The position numbers and the translations under genes are program-made. Positions 1 through 11,260 of a DNA stretch of 64,000 nt are shown here, piece by piece. The number at the start of each line of letters is the position of its first letter. The first letter of the stretch is position 1. Source of the DNA: Haemonchus contortus (Eukaryota > Nematoda > Chromadorea > Rhabditida > Trichostrongylidae); assembly GCA_000469685.2 (NCBI GenBank), contig LS997565.1:10856505-10920504 (forward strand), in the 5' to 3' direction. The notes below the pieces were generated by a model, which saw nothing but the letters and a program-made list of their open reading frames with translations, was not told the origin of the DNA and did not search any database.

Positions 1-189
1 TTTCCATAACCTGTTGATAACGGTAGCATGTTGGCCTTGTGGGCTTGCAGTGGTGCTTAGAAACGTTTTTTCAGTCAGGGTAAAGAGGTGTTAAGCCTGA
101 GAACAAAATGTGCAGGTTTTGTTTCATTTTTGTTAGTCGATCATATCAGATCTCATCCCTTCATCCTTGAGGGCTGAACTTTTTAGATA
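1..189. other. Intergenic, nothing recognised
   Basis: I see no coding exon, RNA gene or repeat in this short stretch before the first MITE. Confidence 0.4.
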
Positions 190-697
190 CAGTAGCGCTC
201 AAAAGTATTCGGCGAAATGCTTCTTCATTTGTAATTTTCAATCGTAACTTCTTTCCTACTGAATCTAATCGAGCGAAATTTTAATATGTGTAACATTGGT
301 GTAGTGCGAATATTTGCCACTATTAACCTGCAATCTGATCATGTTCCAGATATCCAAAAGGGCTTGAACAAAAAATCAACTGAAAATGCGAATGTTGGTC
401 CTTCTAGGCGTCCTTTCCTTTTTGCCATGTCTTAAGTGTACGAGCACTAATGTCGTAGTAAGAAGAGAAGAAAAACGTACATAAGGTCGGATTCACTGCA
501 GACGTATCAAACTTGCTTTCAGCACAGTCTACAAACGCCTCCCCATTAGTATGTGGATACGGCTGTTTTGCAGTCAAGTAGTGTTGGACAGTGTAAAATA
601 TGTTTCAGCTAAACATATCAAAATTTCATGTGATTTGCTCCACTGGGGAAAAAGTTACGGCAAGTTAAAGTTGGCCGAATACTTTTGAGCGCTACTG
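190..697. mobile_element. Tc1/mariner-like MITE, 508 bp
   Basis: A perfect 24-base terminal inverted repeat beginning CAGTAGCGCTCAAAAGTATT lies at 190-213 and, reversed, at 674-697. Each end is flanked by TA (188-189 and 698-699), the target duplication of Tc1/mariner elements. The interior has no long reading frame. There is weak further inverted similarity inside the ends. I infer a non-autonomous MITE moved by a Tc1-like transposase encoded elsewhere. Confidence 0.85.
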
Positions 698-3600
698 TAT
701 ATCCTTGATTAACACTTTCCTCCTCCGCCAACTTCTCTACCATTGAACTGAAGCTCATTGAATGCATCACATAGTTAAGCAAACAGTTAACCTACCGTTG
801 ATTCCAGACATAGTAGTAAGAGTATCACAGATATACAAGAAGAAGACCACATAGCATGAGACAAGCGATATAAATGGCTCATACCACGAATCACACTCAG
901 AATGGGTATGGTTACTTGGAGATCACTATCATTTTCAATATCTCTATCACTACAATCATACCCCTGAGAGGTTGGTGAATTTTAGAGTTCATGGGAAGCG
1001 GAAAGGTAGACTTGTGGGAATGTGGATTCGATGGATGTGTATGCATCAAGGGAAGGAATAAGGAAAATCACGCCGTGAGCTCTGATCTTACAGTTACCTT
1101 AAGGTAAGGTAAAAAGTCGAGGACGCAGTACTATTGGTTGAAATGTTGCATTCTACGGTATAACCTTTTCAATAATCACATCTCCTATCCCGTCAGATTC
1201 CTGTACGATGGATAGGGGAAACCATCGGAAAGCTGGTTACGGTCAAGCTGTCCATTTCACGACTCGATGGTAGCGAGGACTAAACGTACTTGTTAACCTG
1301 ACCGCTACACGATTACATAATTTCTAATTGCTGTGGCTTTATAATCCTCATGTGCTTACGATTTTACCACTGAAGTTAGTATTTTTCCTAGAATTGGTAC
1401 TAGCCCCTTAGCTGTGTTTCGAGTGTTGGGAATGTTTGCCAAAACTCCAGCAAACAGGTAATCGTTAGAAAACCTCTTCAGAGAATCTTCATACCTTTCA
1501 TTTCCATATCATTCTCTGGAAAATCGTCGATCATCACCGATGCTCTCCCCTTCCCTCATTACCGGTTCCTTTTGTTACTCCTGCACCAATGAATCATTAT
1601 GTTCCTCCTTGCACTTGCTTCTCCACTTCCTTCCTATCGGACTTGAAGAAGCCTGCTATGGCTCATCCAACTACACGGGAACGTCGTGAAAGAGTCAGCA
1701 CAGGAGTCAGGTTCTTAACCGTGATCTTGGGCGCGTGGTTCTGGTTCTATACATATTTTTCTTTCTCAACTTTTTGTTCCCCTTCTTTCTTGTCGTTCCT
1801 TGTCGTTTTTGTGATTCAATGCTTCTAGGCATCTCTTTGGGAAATTCTTCCATCCGTTTCATTTTTATCGGAGAAGAATTGCGTCTATGTTCCTGCATTC
1901 CATGCTTTGATGTTATTCCTTTCCTTATTTCATTCATGGTACTTCGAGGACGGTCTTTGTATCTATCCCTATCCACTTTTCAACTCAACTTCAGGAATGA
2001 AGAATTTTGTATGAATGATAATGTCATGTGTAATGGTTTTGCCGCATGCCTACACCCGAGAATCTGATTCATTCTTCATACGAAGGGAATTTGCAGTTAA
2101 GCTTATCTAGGACGGAGACATGCGCCGTTGATGATTGACCAAAGACTCTTATCAGATCAATGGACACTTTGACTGTTGTGATAAGAGAATTTCATGACAT
2201 TGCACTTTGAACGATATAGAGGAATGGACGAATAACTTTTGTTGTAGTGCACTAGTACAGTTTCTGTAGACCAGTAGTAAGAGGTTTTTATAAGCAGTGC
2301 TTTTTTTCTTATCGAAATTGAAGTATTAAGCTTTCCTTAGTTTGTTACATCAACGTTGTAATATCTACCCTTTACCATCAATTTAGCAGGTCCACTATGC
2401 TCTGCGTCTACTGACCCATGATCAAAACCACAGAGGGACAATCTGCGGCGGCTTTGCGAGACGCAGAGGTACCTGAAAACATTTGTGGAATAGGGTGCTC
2501 CTCTTCTTGGTCTTGGAGAGGAGGGAGGCAGCGGGTTTGGTGAAATCCTGATTCCATGCGGAAGTTCTAATGAAAGAGGATTTGGGCAGTAGTATACAAT
2601 GTCACTGAAACAGCGTATACAACGAACAAAAGTTGTCCTTTACTTCCCCACTGCATTAATTCCAGAATATTTCCCTACATATAAAGCTCTTTGTCTCAAC
2701 ACCACTTCTGAATTGAACCCACTAAGCAGACGTGAAGCTGTGAAGCTTTAGGACCATCTTCAATTTCCATGGCCTGTTTTGGGAATTTTCATGGAAATAT
2801 TCCATCACGAGAAAGTTGTTTAATCGCTCCGATAACTGCTATGTGCATAACCATCTGTGGCGATAAAAATGACCGACCGAAGATTGTTCGGAGTGTAAAA
2901 TGTCGACGTTTACCAGCGAATTCGCTCGTCCCCAAGCAACAGTGCCATCAAAGACCACATACGCCGATTACTGTCTGTTCGCTCGCAGATAACATTCAAG
3001 GACAACAAAGTTAGCACAGATTTCGGAAGATTTTACGGTAACAGAAATAAATATCTATTTGTAACAATAAATCCTGCCCCTTAACATAAAAGCGATTTCG
3101 ATTCGGAAGATGGACTCCAGTCATACTTTCCTCTAATCTAAAAGGTACTCGACCAAAGTGTGAAAAAATAGATTTTTATGCGGTTGCTTCCATGTAGAAC
3201 TCGTCCAAACCAATGTTGTATCAAAGCCTCTAGTCTACGGGACCATAGATATCGAATACAGCGACTATGAAGATTCCTAAATTGTCTAATATCAAATGCA
3301 GTCCTTTTGGTAGGCAGTGAAACACGTCCGAGCGTTCAGTGCCTTATGTTCTTTTCGATCAGTCAACTGCACAGTACGCATCCCCTGCTGTCTATATAAA
3401 GACAAAATGGCTCTATTCACTCAGATGCGTTTCTCGGAGTGTCCCACTGACAGGATACTCAACAGCAATTCGTTAATGCATGTATGTATATATAGCATCA
3501 GCTGCCCAGCCCATGCATAGTAGCAATAAACAATCCTATTTTTAGATTCCAACCCTCGTCGATCTCTGGCTGTAAGTCCAGTTTCTTCGAAAAAATCAAC

Positions 3601-4310
3601 AGACCACTGAACTATGTATGTCGCTCTCAAGTGTCAGATTTCGGTATATCAGGGCTCCCATGTCAACTCCCTCACCCCACATGACTGCCCCTACTTGCCC
3701 TTATTGTTAGGGCATACTATTTGAAAATAGGCGCCTGATATTGGAGTATCTAATTCTATTCTATTGAATGAGAGCATGTCAGGTTGGAACCCTTGCCTCC
3801 CCTATCCCATTACGGAGATACCCAAGCAACAAGGACACATCATCATGTGGCGAGATAGCGACAGTTGAAAAGCTTGAGAACGACGTAACGAGCTCTGAAG
3901 ATCGTAAATGACTACATTGAAACAAACGTCTTCGAGGAAAATGTGCTGTCCTCCTCATCCGCTGAAACCCATTGCAAGTCGGGGGCCTTATTCAATGAAT
4001 TCTCGGCTACTCTTCTAATTGTTCTCCCATGGATTTGTCACGTGCTACACTTCCAGTTTCCAACACAACAACTCCGAATCATGTTTTCGTCGCCTTTGAG
4101 GAAACTCAATTACCGCTAACCCTCAATCGAGTTCCTCAGGGTACTTCGGCGTGTCCAGATAGAAGTCGGTCGAGGAGGCTATATCATTTCGGTCCGATTG
4201 TTTCTCACAATCAGTACTGAAAGACCCTATCAGCTAGGTATAAACAATCTTCATAATCAGCAATTACTCCCAACGACACTGATGTTTGTGCTTCACGATT
4301 CGGTTCTACA
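698..4310. other. Intergenic stretch, no supported gene
   Basis: Only short reading frames without convincing splice context occur here. The phrase TTACCTTAAGGTAAGGTAAAA near 1090 resembles sequence near 27140 and may be a repeat fragment. Nothing else is recognised. Confidence 0.4.
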
Positions 4311-5966
4311 CGGCCGCAAGATTTGCTCCGGCACGTCCGTGGCAATTTGCCAAGCCTTCGCGGCGGGAACCCCTGGCGCGTTGCCAAAGCCGTGTGGCCC
4401 CGCCCCCATTTCGATCGATAGTTGTGAGGCTGAGCGCGCCGAAACTAAGTATTTATGTGCGAATTCCCGTTGTGCTGTTCGTGGAGGCTATTCCTACGAA
4501 CTGCGGACCTACCTGTATTCTGTCTATTTCTACCATATTAGCATATCAGCATATTCTCGCATATTTGGCTATTTTTTCGCCCTTTTCTGGCTTCTGAAGA
4601 TTTGAACCCCTTTTCCAATGAATGCTGCTAAGTTACAATGAAGTTGAAGTATCATGGTCGTTTTGGAGCCTGATACTTACCACTTCAAAGTAATTTGCGG
4701 TACATATGTAAGGTGGACTGGTAGTGTGGTGAGTGTTTTATTGTTTTTTCTTTGAAAAATACTTGTTTGGCATAATACTTATTTCTATCATTAACTTCAT
4801 TGACATGTAGATTATTGTGTGTTAAGTGTTTCGAAACTTCGGACACACAACATATGTTAAATTTATTCTAAGCATCCCGATTATAGTATAGCATTGCTAG
4901 CATTAGGTTTACTATGAAGTGTAATTGTTCCTTATTTCTTTGCTTTGTGAGTGGTAAGTGCAGTGATAGGGCCCCATTAGAGGCACCACGATGAGCAGAA
5001 GAGAATCCCGTTCAGTTCTTGCTATTAGATTACGACCGCTACACAACAAGGTCTGTGACTCAATGATGGATCCTTGATCAACACCATTTCCGACAAAACT
5101 CTACTAACCGCCAGTAGTTTTGAATCACCAACTAATGATATCTTCGTGAAGTACGAGGTCCATTGATCACGACATATGGTTATGGTGTTATCATCGCTCG
5201 AAAGATTTGTGAGTACCGCTCGAAGCCTTGGTTGCCTGACAAATGAATCTCCATTGGGTATTTATTTTCAAGAAAGAGAGCGGAAGATCGATTGCACTGC
5301 TCCGTTAGCTCTGTGTCAAACTTCGTGTACAGAAAAATATTATTTGTTCAAAAAAGGTGAAGAGTTAACCGATTACTAAAACTTTGTCAAAGATGGAGGG
5401 AAGTTCGGCGTTAGCCCGGCGAATCGAGTGGCATTGTAAATATATGTCGTGATATGTATCCGAAAAAAAACTATTCAATAATGTACATGTCAATGAAGTT
5501 AATGGGAATAAGTATTATGCCAAACAAGTATTTTTCAAAGAAAAAACAATAAAACACTCACCACACTACCAGTCCACCTTACATATGTACCGCAAATTAC
5601 TTTGAAGTGGTAAGTATCAGGCTCCAAAACGACCATGATACTTCAACTTCATTGTAACTTAGCAGCATTCATTGGAAAAGGGGTTCAAAAATCTTCAGAA
5701 GCCAATAGCCAAATATGCGAGAATATGCTGATATGCTAATATGGTAGAAATAGACAGAATACAGGTAGGTCCGCAGTTCGTAGGAATAGCCTCCACGAAC
5801 AGCACAACGGGAATCCGTACTTAAATACTTAGTTTCGGCGCGCTCAGCCTCACAGCTATCGATCGAGATGGGGGCGGGGCCACACGGCTTTGGCAACGCG
5901 CCAGGGGTTCCCGCCGCGAAGACTTGGCAAATTGCCACGGACGTGCCGGAGCAAATCTTGCGGCCG
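4311..5966. mobile_element. Foldback DNA element with ~0.5 kb inverted arms
   Basis: The left arm (4311 to about 4815) and right arm (about 5490 to 5966) are near-identical inverted copies starting CGGCCGCAAGATTTGCTCCG. The direct repeat TTCTACA flanks both ends (4304-4310 and 5967-5973). It reads as GTTCTACA if one terminal G is shared, so the target duplication is 7 or 8 bases; 8 would suit a hAT-like element. Both arms carry the same open frame of about 90 codons, which I take as a by-product of arm identity. The right arm lacks a few bases in that frame. The loop of about 675 bases encodes nothing recognisable. The mobilising family is unknown. Confidence 0.8.
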
Positions 5967-6249
5967 TTCTACACATTTGACGTCTCTACTCAGCAAAAAG
6001 CATCGAGTATTTGATAAGGAGTATCCTCTTTATGGGGGTAAACAAGAGCGCCACAGCGATAGACCACAGAAACTGATAAGACGTACCAGACTAAGACATA
6101 AAAACGATCAAAAGCTGGCACTTTGAATAGTCCATGGCTTTGAAGCCAATGAATCTGAAACAAAGCCTTCGCCGTTAAGCAATCCTGATATCGGGATGCG
6201 CTGCGCACTCCTTCCTATTTAGAACAGTGGAGTGCATTTTGAAAGGTAT

Positions 6250-6422
6250 ACAGCTTATACAATGTTTTGCGGTGGCCATCTGATAAACAAGTCAGTGCTT
6301 GTATCCTCCCAGAAGAGTCTGATACCAACTAACCGACTCTGGACGAATGGATGATCTGGTTGGCCTGGGCGAGTATCGACCCTTGTGATACTGGGCCACT
6401 TGTCACTACAACACATCTGCCC
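6250..6422 (-). repeat. tRNA-derived SINE, truncated copy
   Basis: This is a diverged copy of the SINE best seen at 47155-47440, in minus orientation. The tRNA-like head lies near 6422. The body shares phrases such as GCGGTGGCCA and GTCAGTGCTT. It lacks the 3' part of the consensus. Confidence 0.65.
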
Positions 6423-8949
6423 AAATAGAACAACTATTCAATAAATGTACGACTAGATTAAAGTGCAAAGTTCCTGCTAGTGACTGATGAATCATTGCCG
6501 ATTATCTCCGCCGTCGTAATTGCCACTGCATACGACTTACGTCCATCAAATAATTTTACACTGTGTATGCGTCCCAATTTCATACTTTCCCCCTTTGCAG
6601 ACCAAAGAAAAGAAAGTGATAAATTGCATTGTTTTTGATAGAATAAGGCGTCCATTGAATAGCTACAGTCCAAGGAATGCTCGGTCCTCATAAATCGTCC
6701 CTAATAGAGAATGTTTTCGACGAAAAATTGCAATAAATCGTGATCGAAACATTGCATCGTGCGGCGTACGATTGTTCTGATAAGGGGCAGAATCGGGTAC
6801 AACCAATGGCTATACAACGTGGTTTGAACACCGCCTTGGTCAATGATGTTCATTGGTGGTCCGGAACATTCTAAGCTGCACACGAGCTGTTTCTTATGAA
6901 AAAACTCACTTCAATTAAGGATAGTCTTCGTCTTCGACACTCCACGACGAAACCCACGTCCTGGGAACGCAACAGCCAGCAGGAGGCACGGGAACCTCGT
7001 CTCTACATAACGACCCGGTGATGGGTCCTGGCCCGAATTCTGGGAAGAATGCAGCTCAGTTTGATGGTTACTCAACCAAAAACCATGCTGAGTAGCCCGG
7101 GTTTCGATACCGAATTTTCGCTTCTGTAACCTCGTAAGTTTCTCCCACCACCTTTTCTGAAGGGGAGGCTCACGATTACATTCCTACATTTCCTACAGCA
7201 TACAACTTGTTTTTTCTTTCGTTGCGCTAATTTTCTGCAAGCATTCGGCCACCAGAGCAAAATTTGACTCTGTCCCTTAGACTTTAAAATTTGCTTCATG
7301 TGCAAAAATGAAAAGAAAATCTAAAATTCAACTTTGGACCAGCTTAACCACCAAGAGAAGTCGAAATCGTGACGTGACCCTATCCATTTGGGTGATTCAC
7401 GCCAAGCACTTTGTTGCTTTCTTATTGTCGCCAAGAAAAACGCCAGAGCTTTTAAGCCCTTCGCAGAACAATTCTTTTTCCCTCTACATCGGAATTCGCC
7501 TTACTTTCGAAGTAATCTTTCTCTCGTAGTCTTGACTGTTATTTTTCTGCTTTGGCATCAACAAGTATGACGTGAGGCACTCAACTCGCCTCATGATGAA
7601 CGCCGTTCGCATTATGATGCTTACGACGCGCGCCCATCTAAAAAAAATAAAACACAATTTTCTGGTGATTACTTTCGGGTGGGAATCTTGGAGCATGAAT
7701 GGCTGTGGTCCTAAGACTCTTACAAAGACGACGAAAAAAGTTTACCAGCTGGATAGTCAGGGCTGCTTCTAGAGTCTCCATTGTACCCCCTCTGCTACGG
7801 GATTAAATCAAATCCCGCTGTGCACACCCCCCAGAATTGACTATTTGGCCCTAGGCTCGTTTCAGAGGATGTAAGCGCCAAAGTAAAATTCAAGCACTTC
7901 CAGCGAGACATTATACGACTAGGCACGGGTCGGGACGCTCCTCGCGGTGACCTTGTCGAAACTAGGTCATTACATCTGATCGTATCAGGACCTTTCATCT
8001 TTGTACTGTGAACGATGAAGTACTGGCACACTAGCCAAGGTCGCCTCCCGTGACCTTTTTACCGAATAGCCAGCCGGGTTACGAACTCATGGATCAGATC
8101 AGAAGTAAAATCCAGGAAACCCAAGACGGAATGAGAGACTGTGGTCGAAATTCTCATTCCGCATTCTTCTGAAGGGCTTTAAATCAGGATTTCAGGGAGT
8201 GTTTACGGGAAACGCTTCCGAGAAGGAGCTTAGACGCCTGAAAAGACGATTTGAGGCGATGAACAGATGCCTAAAATAAAAACGGCGCAATTTAAGCACA
8301 ATCCCTATTCACCAATGATGTCATCAGCATCCCTCTTATCATCACTCTCACTGCTGCAGAATTATCTTCTCGATTGAATCTAATTTGTGTATTATCATAA
8401 CCTTAATTTGCACTTTTATTTATCAAATGGGAGCTCCGCCCCCAGCTGATGAATGAGGGTAATAATAGAAGCAAAACCAAAAGGACAAATCTCAGCAGTG
8501 AGGGTAACGATCACACGGAAGAAGCTGGTGATCTATGGGCTAATTGGCCACCTACTACTTGGAGAAGCACAAGACCCAATCCGTTGCACTTTCCCGAACC
8601 GATGGGCAAACTCTGCAAACTCAAATTAAGGCAATCTAATCAAATTTTTCTTCCTTGACTTTCGAACCCTGTGAACCTTGAGAATGATCACAACTTTTGA
8701 GAAAGTTGTTGTTTGGTGTGTCACCAGCGTTGTTTTCAACCTACGTTACAGCGTACCGTTGTTGTTTGGACCGATTCCAACTGATCAATCAAGATCAAAT
8801 TGCAGAGACGCCTCGTTTTTTTGACAGGAGCGAAAATTCAGCATGGGAACCCGGTTCCTTCAGCGACCTTACTGAGGCCTAAAATGAAATGGACGCAAAA
8901 CTTCACAGATGAAATAATTAATTTTACGGCACAACCTTAGAGTATGTGT
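6423..8949. other. Intergenic stretch, no supported gene
   Basis: Reading frames here are short, overlap on both strands and lack good splice context. The segment from about 8870 (phrase AAATGGACGCAAAACTTCAC) begins a dispersed repeat described in the next entry. Confidence 0.35.
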
Positions 8950-9175
8950 ACGAACTTGCGTCCGAGGATGCGCGCGGCCGATTGCGCGGAGAAGTTCGTA
9001 ATGATTTGGACGACTTTGGCGCCTATCATTGGGGCCCAAATTTGAAATAGGGTGGATTGGGAGGATCATCTGACCCTACTGAAATACTCTACTTCGAGTT
9101 TGTGCCCCGAAAATTGGCGCCGCAGTCGTACAAATCGTCATGAACTTCGCCGCGCGCACCCTCGGACGCACGTAA
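8950..9175. repeat. Palindromic repeat, copy 1
   Basis: The arms fold on each other: CGTCCGAGG at 8959 pairs with CCTCGGACG ending at 9168. Inner segments pair too (TTCGTAATGATTTGGACGAC against its near-complement around 9125-9150). The same layout, with related sequence including GTCATGAA and TTCGCCGCGCG, occurs at 26650-26930. Flanks at 8870-8950 and 9280-9350 resemble sequence near 21110-21360, 27130-27370 and 28380-28480. This points to a dispersed non-coding family. Confidence 0.6.
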
Positions 9176-9727
9176 GTACCATCCCCAACAACTTTATTCG
9201 AATTTGCAATTCCTAAACAAGTCCAATATGCGATTTACCGTCGAAAAAGGGCTGCAGGCCAGGGCAAAGTGCGAGTGATTGAGGCTATACTGCACCACAG
9301 CCACCGGCACTTCGTGCCAGGACCTGCAGCTGGATTACTGTGAAAGTCGGGATTTGTGGTGGATACCCAATCATAGAAAATTATGGCGCTGATGCTTCTA
9401 AAATTTTTTGAGAAGCTCGCGTTATTTCGTCGTTGGCGATGGCATAACACCAACAACCTGTTTTTGGCTCGCTCATAATTCTTTCGAGTGGGAATCGTCG
9501 TGACAGAACCATTGAAGAGAGACCGACATAATCGACGTAGCGACTGCATTTTTGACAGACCATGAAGAGAATCTTGAAAAGTTTCCTAAAAAGCAAGGAA
9601 AGGGTCAGAATGGCCGCGCTAATTAAATTTCTACGAATTTACTATGCAGTTCATTGAGTGAGACTTTTACAGCAACATTGGAAATACTGCATTTCATAAA
9701 GTTTTCGAAGATATTTAATCGATGGTC

Positions 9728-9790
9728 GAAGCTGGTACAGTGGCAGGTATCGCACTACCACACACGCATGGTGCGTGGTTCGAACCCGGC
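9728..9790 (+). repeat. Isolated tRNA-like SINE head
   Basis: The sequence holds an A-box-like TGGTACAGTGGCAGG and a B-box-like GGTTCGAACCC, spaced as in the heads of the SINE family in this window, but the usual SINE body does not follow. I do not call it a tRNA because the arms do not close into a clear cloverleaf by eye. Confidence 0.45.
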
Positions 9791-10304
9791 ATTAATTACC
9801 CATGCTCCCCCCTTTCTCTAGCAAATACCAGCGTTTCAGCGGAACGAGATTAAGCTTCCGCCATTCAGCCATGGTGCTATAAAACTCTTTCTTTCTGAAA
9901 TGTGCTTTCCTCGATATTATGGTTTGAATAAGCGATTGAATTGAAACCCCTCCCAAAATAAGCATGATATAAAGGTCTCTTTGAATGCATGTTGTCACAT
10001 CGCGAACTTTAAATGCCAATCAAATATGTAAATATCAATTCAATTGCTTTAGAAGGTGACAAAAACAAAAAAGACGGAGCAAAAAGGCCCCTTCCGAATG
10101 GGATTAGTTCCCGATTTCCGTGGTAGTTCAAGAATCACGACATGTTCACAACCCCCATCAAAGGAACAGTTGGCCTACATAAAAACTTCTTACGGAGGAG
10201 AAGGCACGTTGGAGTCGCGAGATCGCGGCAGCCTCATCGACAGTAGGAACGTAGTGGTACAAGAATCACCTATAGAGTTCCTAAAGACTGATGGATAAAA
10301 GGTG

Positions 10305-10576
10305 AAGGTTTCGAGCGTTGACTGATTCCGTTTGAGGGATGCTCCCCCGCATTTGACTCCCATTCAGAATTGTAGTGGCGGTATGAATGCGAATGTGGCC
10401 CATACAACGACTTGCGGTGGACAGCCGATGTACAAATCAGTGTTTTTATCCTCTCAGACGGATCTGGAACCAATGAACCGACCCTGGACGGATGGAATGC
10501 CTGTTTGGCCTGGCCGGACCCGGGATTCAAGGCAGCGACCATGCGTTATGGATAATCTCACTACACCATCTTCGCC
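10305..10576 (-). repeat. tRNA-derived SINE copy
   Basis: Near full-length copy in minus orientation, with head near 10576 (GGCGAAGATGGTGTAGTG) and tail near 10305. It shares the central body, including GACTTGCGGTGG and TTTTATCCTC, with the other copies. Confidence 0.75.
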
Positions 10577-11260
10577 CTTTGTTAAAGATACTATCAGCAG
10601 TCTCTTCAGATTGTATACTGGAGATGCTAGAGTCTGAACCGGGCAAGCAAATAGAATTGCTGCTCTACAGGTACATCATCCGCTGCGACGTCAATGGCTT
10701 CAGAGTGGAATTCACGTGGGTACACCGCACCGCTTTCTTCATTGTTCCGTAGGGGTTATCCAGTATGCCTCACTAAAATGCACAATTTCGCCTATAGTAC
10801 TTCAGGCCGGCTTGTGAGGAAATCACATTTAGCGATCATCATTCCAGTAAAACACTTTATTTCTCAAAATAAAACGTCAAAATAAAAAGTACAATACATT
10901 AGGAATAGATAAACTTAGTGATCAACAATGTGGCATATGTACATTCCCGCAAATGTGTACAAGTTGAAATTGTAGCCTTGTAACTGCAGCTGTAACTGCA
11001 GCTGTAATTGCAGCTGACGAATAGACCGAAAGCAACATATGCACAATATTCAGAATTCTCTACAAGTCACTGATATACATGTCCACTACACCCAAATCAT
11101 TGCTATTTACAGTTTCAACATTTCAGATCATTAAACACAACAATTGAAATCACTCTTTCATGTAGTCCCTCTTCTTGAAGCTGCAGACGCCGTCTAAACC
11201 AACTTTTCCTTTTTCACGAAGCAGAAGGACACTATACCCAGAACAGGCAACAAATAAGTG

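Noticed and set aside
4198..4605. 135-codon frame and its inverted partner at 5669-5938 as genes
   Set aside because: Same reasoning: both lie in the arms of the foldback element, and the second copy carries a deletion.
9728..9790. A functional tRNA gene
   Set aside because: A and B boxes are present but no clear acceptor stem or anticodon arm closes, and the segment resembles the SINE heads.
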